Below, piece by piece: positions 58,894-64,000 of a DNA stretch of 64,000 bases; within the stretch, counting starts at the first letter, position 1, and each line of letters starts with the position of its first letter. The stretch is taken from the NCBI GenBank assembly GCA_903871605.1, contig CAIQHF010000002.1, positions 1-64,000 of the forward strand. Reading direction: 5' to 3'. The notes under the pieces were generated by a model. The model was not told the DNA's origin. It saw nothing but the letters and a program-made list of their open reading frames with translations, and did not search any database. Source of the DNA: an uncultured Sphingomonadaceae bacterium (GTDB lineage: Bacteria > Pseudomonadota > Alphaproteobacteria > Sphingomonadales > Sphingomonadaceae). The position numbers were made by a program, and so were the translations under genes.

Positions 58894-59441
58894 CGGCTCG
58901 TTGCGGGGTGCGCGGCGCGCCACGCCTTCACGGCCGCCATCGTTTTGTCGACATGCCCGGCGGGATCGAAGGCGCTGTAGGCGAAGAGTATCGCGCCATC
59001 GGGCGCGATCACGAACGAGGTGCGGTTCGAGCGCGCGAACAGCGGCAGCTTGACCTTGTAGGATGACAGCAGCCTGGCGTCGGCCGAGGCGACCGCGAAC
59101 TTGTTGCGGCATTCGCTCACCGAGAAGCGATTGAGCGTGTCGATCGGATCGCCCGAGACGCCGATCACCGTCGCCCCCAATCGGGCAAACGCATCGCTTG
59201 CCGCGGCGAAGTCATGCGCCTCGACGGTGCAGCCGCTGGTGAAGGCGGCGGGATAGAAATAGAGCACGACGGGGCCGCGACGAAGCGCATCGGCAAGATG
59301 GAAGGCGAACGGCTTGCCGGCGAGGCTCGCCTGCGTCGCGAAATCGGGTGCCTTGGCGCCGACCGGAAGCGCGGCACATGCCGGGGCAGCGGTGCATAGC
59401 GCGAGCGCGGCGGTGATGGCTTGGCGGATGGAGATGGGCAC
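58890..59441 (-). CDS. Exported PrxQ/BCP-like peroxiredoxin
   Basis: A 183-residue thiol peroxidase with a signal peptide (VPISIRQAITAALALCTAAPACA), so it acts in the periplasm. The peroxidatic Cys is C71 in TSGCTVEAHDF; a second Cys in ECRNKFAV may be resolving. A GTG start at 59441 has AGAGGA about 7 nt upstream. The C-terminal YSAFDPAGHVDKTMAAVKAWR is typical of the AhpC/TSA fold. It ends convergently on the glutathione peroxidase gene; together they suggest a peroxide-defence pair. Confidence 0.88.
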   Translation of the reverse strand: MPISIRQAITAALALCTAAPACAALPVGAKAPDFATQASLAGKPFAFHLADALRRGPVVLYFYPAAFTSGCTVEAHDFAAASDAFARLGATVIGVSGDPIDTLNRFSVSECRNKFAVASADARLLSSYKVKLPLFARSNRTSFVIAPDGAILFAYSAFDPAGHVDKTMAAVKAWRAAHPATSR

Positions 59442-59570
59442 GCGCGATCCTCTCGGTGGTTCGAGGCAGATACGTCCGTGGCGGGCCAAAGGATGCACGC
59501 GCCCGATCGCACTGCCGCTCCGGCGCGGGAGGACGGGAACCCGCCGCCTTGCCGACGGTTCGGACGGATC

Positions 59571-59897
59571 ATGGCAGCACCCACCATCGTCGACATCCCG
59601 CATCAGCTTGGCCGCGAGGAGGTCCGTCGCCGGATGGCGTCGCGCGTCGGCGATCTCGCCAAGCGCATCCCCGGTGGCATGGCGGAGGTCAGCTCGTCCT
59701 GGGAGAGCGCCGATCGGATGCTGCTCGACGTCACCGCGATGGGGCAGAAGGTCGCTGCCACCGTCGATATCGAGGACAGGCTGGTGCGGGTAAGCGTCAT
59801 ACTGCCGATGATGCTGTCGTTCATGGCGGGCCCGATCAGCGCGATCGTGCGCAAGAGCGGCGAGGACCTGCTGCTCGACGACCACAGCCGGGGATGA
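59571..59897 (+). CDS. Polyhydroxyalkanoate granule-associated regulator family protein
   Basis: A 108-residue small protein of the PHA_gran_rgn (PF09650-like) family, with IVDIPHQLGREEVRRRMASRVGDLAKRIPGG and a C-terminal amphipathic LMLSFMAGPISAIVRKSGEDLLLD. Family members associate with PHA granules or regulate PHA formation. I chose ATG 59571; a longer frame exists upstream. There are no other pha genes in the window. It is convergent with the sigma-factor operon. Confidence 0.75.
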   Translation: MAAPTIVDIPHQLGREEVRRRMASRVGDLAKRIPGGMAEVSSSWESADRMLLDVTAMGQKVAATVDIEDRLVRVSVILPMMLSFMAGPISAIVRKSGEDLLLDDHSRG

Positions 59898-59904
59898 GCG
59901 CGCC

Positions 59905-60171
59905 CTAGAGGCTTTCGCGATCGATCAGCGCCGCGGCGCGGGCATAGTCTTCGGCGGCACGGCGCAGCCCGCTGTCCTTGAACACGCTGGCGGGATCGGG
60001 CGCGTCGCCGAGTGCGTGCAGCAGCGTCCACAGCGCGAAGCGGCGCCCGGCTTCGGTCTCGGTACCGAACGCGATGCGGACACGCTCGGCGCCGGCCTCG
60101 ATCGTCTCCGGCGCGAGGTCGTCGAGCTCGGTCGTGCCGAAGAAATGGTGGAGCATTGCGTCGAAATCCAT
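59905..60171 (-). CDS. Small conserved-looking protein downstream of nrsF
   Basis: An 88-residue acidic helical protein (MDFDAMLHHFFGTTELDDL, then FALWTLLHALGDAPDPASVFKDSGLRRAAEDYARAA). It has no Cys, signal peptide or membrane segment. I do not recognise its family. It is the third gene after sigF and nrsF on the same strand, 44 bp from nrsF, so it may be a SigF-regulon accessory. The ATG at 60171 was chosen because upstream sequence overlaps nrsF only loosely. Confidence 0.6.
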   Translation of the reverse strand: MDFDAMLHHFFGTTELDDLAPETIEAGAERVRIAFGTETEAGRRFALWTLLHALGDAPDPASVFKDSGLRRAAEDYARAAALIDRESL

Positions 60172-60215
60172 GGCGCCCGCGATGCCGCGCCCCGCGCCGC
60201 CGCGCAAGCCCTCCG

Positions 60216-60857
60216 CTACCAGCGCGCGACCGGTGCGAGCAGCCAGCGTGCGGCGACGGCGACGAGCGAGCAGCCGGCAAGGTACCAGATCGCGACATAG
60301 AGCGGATCGTCGTGCGGGCAGGCGAAGGCGAACACGAACGCGCCCCAAGCGGCGCCCGCGGTGCCGGCTGCGCGCGCGGTGCCGGCCGGGTCGGTGGGTG
60401 CGCTTCGCCGCATCAGCGCGCCGAGCGCCGCGATCATCGGCAGCGCCAGCATCGCCATCCACGCCATGCACCGCATGCCCTCGTGCCACTGCATCCGCCC
60501 CGCGATCGTGGTGCCGCTGCGATGCGTCGCATCGAGCAGCCAGCCGAGCGCCAGCGCGACCGCGACCGCGATCGCCGCACCGCGGAGCCCCGGGCGCGGC
60601 GATCGCGTCGGATCGAACGAGCGCAGCGTGGCAGTGAGCGCGATTGCGGTCGGGACCCCCATCGCGGCGAGCTTCCACCAGAAGAAGGGGCGTGTGATCG
60701 CGGTCGCGAGATCGGGCCGTGCGCCGACGAGCAGCAGCAGCAGCAGGAGCTCGACCGCGCCGATCGCCGCGAGCAGCAGCGCGTCGTGCGACAGGCGCCG
60801 GACCCGAACCGGCGTCAGCCGCGCCGACAGCATCTCTACCAGCCGCTCACTCGTCAT
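60216..60857 (-). CDS. nrsF: NrsF/DUF1109 anti-sigma factor
   Basis: A 213-residue inner-membrane protein with six predicted helices and the DUF1109 pattern: a basic N-terminus, WWKLAAMGVPTAIALT, and FACPHDDPLYVAIWY. In Caulobacter, NrsF sequesters SigF until a cytosolic Cys-type signal (metal or oxidative stress) releases it. Here the FACPHDD loop has a Cys that could serve as sensor, together with another in MRCMAW. Its start overlaps the sigF stop by 11 bp, fixing the pair as a unit. Confidence 0.9.
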   Translation of the reverse strand: MTSERLVEMLSARLTPVRVRRLSHDALLLAAIGAVELLLLLLLVGARPDLATAITRPFFWWKLAAMGVPTAIALTATLRSFDPTRSPRPGLRGAAIAVAVALALGWLLDATHRSGTTIAGRMQWHEGMRCMAWMAMLALPMIAALGALMRRSAPTDPAGTARAAGTAGAAWGAFVFAFACPHDDPLYVAIWYLAGCSLVAVAARWLLAPVARW

Positions 60858-61383
60858 CGCCGCGCCCCCGCACGATCGCCGCGAGCCTTTTCAGGCCGCG
60901 ATGGATATTGACCTTGACCAGCGATCCCGATTGCCCGGTCGCCGCCGATGCGTCCTCGATGCTGTAGCCCTCGAGCTTGACCAGCCGGATCGCCTCGGCC
61001 TGCGCGGGCTTGAGCGTGGCCATCAGATGGCGCAGCACGCTGGCGCTGACCACCGCGCCCTCATGGTCGCCGATCGCGATGTCGGCGGGCAACGCATCGG
61101 TGCGTTCGCGACTCATCGATCGCAGCCGGTCGATCCACTTGTGCCGCGCAACCGCAGCGAGCCAGGGGCGAAAGGGCCGCGCGGGATCATAGGTGTGGCG
61201 TTTCTCGTGGATCGCGATCAGCGCGTCCTGCACCGCGTCGTCGACCAGCGCGGGCGGCAGCCGGCGCGCATAATAGCGTGTCAGCCATTGCCGGAGCTCG
61301 CCGAGCAGCCGGCGATAGGCGCCGCCATGGCCGCCTTGTGCGGCCGCCATCAGCTCTCCCCATTCGTCTCGCGCGCCGTCCAT
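60847..61383 (-). CDS. sigF: ECF-type sigma factor SigF
   Basis: A 178-residue sigma factor of the SigF (ECF16-like) group. Region 2 is DDAVQDALIAIHEKRHTYDPARPFRPWLAAVARHKWIDRLR. Region 4 ends with GYSIEDASAATGQSGSLVKVNIHRGLKRL, an HTH that reads the -35 element. It has no C-terminal extension. It is coupled to nrsF by overlapping ends. The window also carries a peroxidase pair close by, consistent with, but not proof of, a stress role. Confidence 0.92.
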   Translation of the reverse strand: MDGARDEWGELMAAAQGGHGGAYRRLLGELRQWLTRYYARRLPPALVDDAVQDALIAIHEKRHTYDPARPFRPWLAAVARHKWIDRLRSMSRERTDALPADIAIGDHEGAVVSASVLRHLMATLKPAQAEAIRLVKLEGYSIEDASAATGQSGSLVKVNIHRGLKRLAAIVRGRGDDE

Positions 61384-61633
61384 TCGCGCGATCCTGCCAG
61401 AAGCGGCCGCGCGCGCGAAGGGGGGGCGTGGTCGCCAGGGGTCTCGCTACGCTCATCGCCCATGCTTCGACGGCCCAGCGCGTCGGGTTACCGGCGCTGG
61501 AAAAAACGCGGGCCCTCAATGGTTTTACAGTGAAACCAACTAAAGCGCGGCGTTCGACCGAGATTTACTTTGGCCGAAACTGTGATAATCTTGCTCATCG
61601 CCATCGTCAGAATGGCGGGTGAGGAGACGTCTG

Positions 61634-61744
61634 GTGGAGTATCTCAGCCAAGCGGTATGCGATGTCGAATTCCGGTTGCTGTGCGCGATGAGCGGCGCGT
61701 CGCTGCTCATCTCGGGCGTGGTGATCGCGCTTTTGACCCGCTGA
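61634..61744 (+). CDS. Candidate 36-residue hydrophobic small protein
   Basis: A GTG-initiated frame with GAGGAG 7 nt upstream encodes MEYLSQAVCDVEFRLLCAMS followed by a hydrophobic ASLLISGVVIALLTR. That is one possible membrane segment with two Cys before it. It is too short for certainty. It lies in the 428-bp region 61384-61811 between sigF and a diguanylate cyclase gene; the rest holds only a TGGTTT/AAACCA hairpin near 61520. It could be a small membrane regulator. Confidence 0.35.
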   Translation: MEYLSQAVCDVEFRLLCAMSGASLLISGVVIALLTR

Positions 61745-61811
61745 GCCAAGCCTTCGAGCACCGGAACACCGCCGACGGATGGCGTCGCGATCGGGCCGGC
61801 CGTCGGTTCGG

Positions 61812-62996
61812 TCAACCGCGGGCGTAGTTCTGCTCGCCGATCGCGTGGCGACCGCCGCCGGCCTCCTTGGCGAGATAGAGCGCGACGTCCGCATCCGCCA
61901 AGATATGCGCCGCGTCGCGACCGGCGACCGGGCCGAACGCGATACCGACGCTTGCGCTCGCGATGATCGGCCGACCGGTTTCGCTGTCGATCGGAAATGC
62001 GAGCTGCTCGATGATGCGCCGCGCGACGAAGGTGGCGGTGGCGCGATCGATCCCGGTCATCACGACGACGAACTCGTCGCCCCCCAGCCGGCAGACGAAA
62101 TGCGGGTGGATCACGGCTTCCAGTCGCTGCGCGACCGCGATCAGCACGCGGTCGCCGACCGCATGGCCGTGGCTATCATTGATCGCCTTGAACTCGTCGA
62201 GATCGATGAACAGCGACGCGATCTCCGCGCCGGCTCGCGCGACGCTGCGTAGCCTGTCGAATTCGGCGATCAGCCCCGCCCGGTTCGGCAGCCCGGTGAG
62301 CGTGTCGGTTACCGCGAGCAGGCGGTTGCGGCGCTCGGTGCGAAGCAACGCGATCAGCGTGCTGCGGTTCTGGATGGTGAGCGCCGCCACGCTGACCACG
62401 ACGACCACGAACTGGAACGCGCCGGCGCGCAGGCCGCCGTGCCCGGCGGTGGCGAGCGCGGCGCAATAGGGTGTCACGAACAGCAGGATCGCGGCGAGAG
62501 CAAGCCGCGGCAGCGCCGCCCAGCGCGTGGCGAGTCCCGTCACCAGACCCATCATCGACGCGGTCGCGACCGTCGTCAGCGGCTTCTGTTGGCAAAGGAC
62601 GCTTGCGGAGCAGCCGAGGCTGAACAGCAGCAGCATGCAGAAGGCGAGGCACACGACGATCCGCGACACCGGATCGGGAAGCGATCCGCCGCGGCGCTCG
62701 TGGCGGATCGTCGGCACCATCCGAACGCCGAGCACGACGAGATCGATCGCGAACCAGGCCGTCGCCCAGCGCGCGCCGGTGATCGCCATCGCGGTCGCGC
62801 TCATCGTCAATATGCCGAGGCTCGAGAGGATCAGCGGGACCGGGCGGAGCATGACCGTGGCGAGGATATCGCTGCGGAAGCAGGCGGCCTCTTCGGCGGG
62901 CAGCGCGGTGAACCAGTCGAACAGCGGACGCAGGACCGCATCGATCCGGTCTCGCGCTGCGCGCCGCCGATACGTCCACTGCTGCCGCATTGCCAC
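61812..62996 (-). CDS. Membrane diguanylate cyclase (GGDEF)
   Basis: A 394-residue inner-membrane protein. The N-terminal half has about six membrane helices (for example LILSSLGILTMSATAMAITGARW and ALTIQNRSTLIALL). The C-terminal GGDEF domain has LTGLPNRAGLIAEFDRL, SLFIDLDEFKAINDSHGH and the intact active site GGDEF in RLGGDEFVVVM. It should make c-di-GMP. The periplasmic or membrane sensor is of unknown type. It is divergent from ilvE across 131 bp. Confidence 0.93.
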   Translation of the reverse strand: MAMRQQWTYRRRAARDRIDAVLRPLFDWFTALPAEEAACFRSDILATVMLRPVPLILSSLGILTMSATAMAITGARWATAWFAIDLVVLGVRMVPTIRHERRGGSLPDPVSRIVVCLAFCMLLLFSLGCSASVLCQQKPLTTVATASMMGLVTGLATRWAALPRLALAAILLFVTPYCAALATAGHGGLRAGAFQFVVVVVSVAALTIQNRSTLIALLRTERRNRLLAVTDTLTGLPNRAGLIAEFDRLRSVARAGAEIASLFIDLDEFKAINDSHGHAVGDRVLIAVAQRLEAVIHPHFVCRLGGDEFVVVMTGIDRATATFVARRIIEQLAFPIDSETGRPIIASASVGIAFGPVAGRDAAHILADADVALYLAKEAGGGRHAIGEQNYARG

Positions 62997-63127
62997 CCCT
63001 GTGTTCGGCGTAGCGATAGCAGCGCGTGGTTACCAAAACCCTCGTCCGGCAGCGGCGAGGACGAGCGGGCTGGCAAGCGGCGCGCGGCGCCGATAAGGGG
63101 GAGCGGAGAGACCCAAGGAGTGGCGTG

Positions 63128-64000
63128 ATGCGCGCGGACGGCCAGTTGCACTTTTCGATCGAGCCGAGCGCCGCCGTGATCGCGGCGGCCGAGCGCGCGG
63201 TGCTGCTCGAGGATCCGGGATTCGGCCGCGTCTTCACCGATCATATGGTGACCGTGCGCTGGCGCGAAGGGCAGGGCTGGCACGATGCCAAGGTCGGCGC
63301 GCGGCAGCCGTTTCAGATCGATCCGGCCTGCGCGGTGCTGCATTATGCGCAGGAGATCTTCGAGGGCATGAAGGCCTATCGCGGCGATGACGGCGGCATC
63401 ACGCTGTTCCGCCCCGAGCAGAATGCGCGCCGCTTCAACGCGTCCGCGCGGCGCATGGCGATGCCCGAAGTCCCCGAAAGCCTGTTTCTCGAGGCGATCG
63501 AGGCGCTGATCGCGATCGACGAGGCGTGGATCCCGGGCGGCGAGGGCAGCCTCTATCTGCGCCCCTTCATGTTCGCGAGCGAGACCTTCCTCGGCGTGCG
63601 CCCGTCCGCCGAGTTCATCTTCTGCATCATCGCCTGCCCCGTCGGCGCCTATTTCAAGGGCGGCAAGCGCGCGGTGAGCGTCTGGGTGTCGGACGATTAT
63701 ACCCGCGCCGCGCCGGGCGGCACGGGCGCGGCAAAGTGCGGCGGCAATTATGCCGCGAGCCTGATCGCGCAGGCACAGGCGATGCAGCATGGCTGCGACC
63801 AGGTGGTGTTTCTCGATACCGCGGAGAAGCGCTGGGTCGACGAGCTCGGCGGCATGAACATCTTCTTCCTGTTCGACGATGGCGTACTCGTCACGCCGCC
63901 GCTCACCGGCACGATCCTGCCCGGCATCACGCGCGACTCGGTGATCACGCTCGCGCGCGCCAAGGGGATCACGGTACGCGAGCAACCCTATGCGATCGAT
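63128..64000 (+). CDS. ilvE: Branched-chain amino acid aminotransferase (partial)
   Basis: A PLP enzyme converting branched-chain 2-oxo acids and glutamate to Val, Ile and Leu; 291 codons are present and the gene continues past the window end (family usual length about 365). Motifs are AVLHYAQEIFEGMKAYRGDDGG, PFMFASETFLGVRPS, and the PLP-Lys in GTGAAKCGGNYAAS, followed by ELGGMNIFF. Fold-type IV class is clear. ATG 63128 has AAGGAG about 8 nt upstream. It is divergent from the GGDEF gene. Confidence 0.95.
   Translation, partial: MRADGQLHFSIEPSAAVIAAAERAVLLEDPGFGRVFTDHMVTVRWREGQGWHDAKVGARQPFQIDPACAVLHYAQEIFEGMKAYRGDDGGITLFRPEQNARRFNASARRMAMPEVPESLFLEAIEALIAIDEAWIPGGEGSLYLRPFMFASETFLGVRPSAEFIFCIIACPVGAYFKGGKRAVSVWVSDDYTRAAPGGTGAAKCGGNYAASLIAQAQAMQHGCDQVVFLDTAEKRWVDELGGMNIFFLFDDGVLVTPPLTGTILPGITRDSVITLARAKGITVREQPYAID

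Noticed and set aside
61520-61540. TGGTTT/AAACCA hairpin as a terminator
   Set aside because: The stem is only 6 bp and no T-run follows on either strand.

Overview
The window is a high-GC, densely coded chromosomal segment of an alphaproteobacterium, most likely Sphingomonas or a close relative. Supporting evidence is the gene content and style: UPF0262, a MucR regulator, CpdR, a SigF/NrsF pair, SapC, a TonB-dependent receptor, many PDZ, GGDEF and sulfotransferase proteins, and dispersed inverted repeats of a type familiar from sphingomonad genomes. No rRNA, CRISPR array, insertion sequence or prophage was seen. The first 56 bases are pure C and look artefactual.

Layout. 1-3.4 kb: cytidine deaminase, UPF0262 and the replicative helicase dnaB. 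3.6-7.5 kb: a tightly overlapping assimilatory sulfur operon on the minus strand, cobA-DUF2849-cysI-DUF934-cysH. 7.7-15.4 kb: astD, selO, an alpha/beta hydrolase, a GT4 glycosyltransferase, a flavin oxidoreductase with a glutamine amidotransferase, and an SH3 protein. 15.7-19 kb: one giant GH18-like/NodB/GT2 fusion for polysaccharide synthesis. 19-21.5 kb: a two-component system and a membrane PDZ protein. 21.6-33 kb: housekeeping and signalling genes, including a TPR-sulfotransferase, a diguanylate cyclase, a RhlE-type helicase, an FAD dehydrogenase, SapC, an N-formylglutamate amidohydrolase, CpdR and tRNA-Val. 33.2 kb: a MucR-family regulator that lacks most zinc ligands.

33.9-38.2 kb is a TPP-riboswitch operon: outer-membrane TonB receptor, APH-type kinase and PnuC-family permease. 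Read together these form a candidate thiamine uptake and trapping pathway. 38.2-42 kb holds a semialdehyde dehydrogenase, a DUF2141 protein and a GT-C glycosyltransferase.

42.1-49.8 kb is the most accessory-looking part. It is a one-strand cluster of three NTF2/SnoaL-like proteins, an SDR, a carboxymuconolactone-decarboxylase-like protein, a GST, a cupin, a DUF7064-like protein, a sulfotransferase and an AraC regulator. It is probably a catabolic or modification pathway for an unidentified hydrophobic or cyclic substrate.

49.9-64 kb: a double retropepsin-like domain protein with TPRs, tRNA-Arg, a queuosine-precursor transporter, and a purC/purS/purQ locus interrupted by an acyltransferase-3 gene. 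These are followed by an SBF-like transporter, thiol peroxidases (gpx and a PrxQ-like protein), a PHA-granule protein, the SigF/NrsF sigma/anti-sigma pair, a second diguanylate cyclase and the start of ilvE, which is cut by the window end. All functional assignments come from reading translated sequence and motif recognition; no database search was run.
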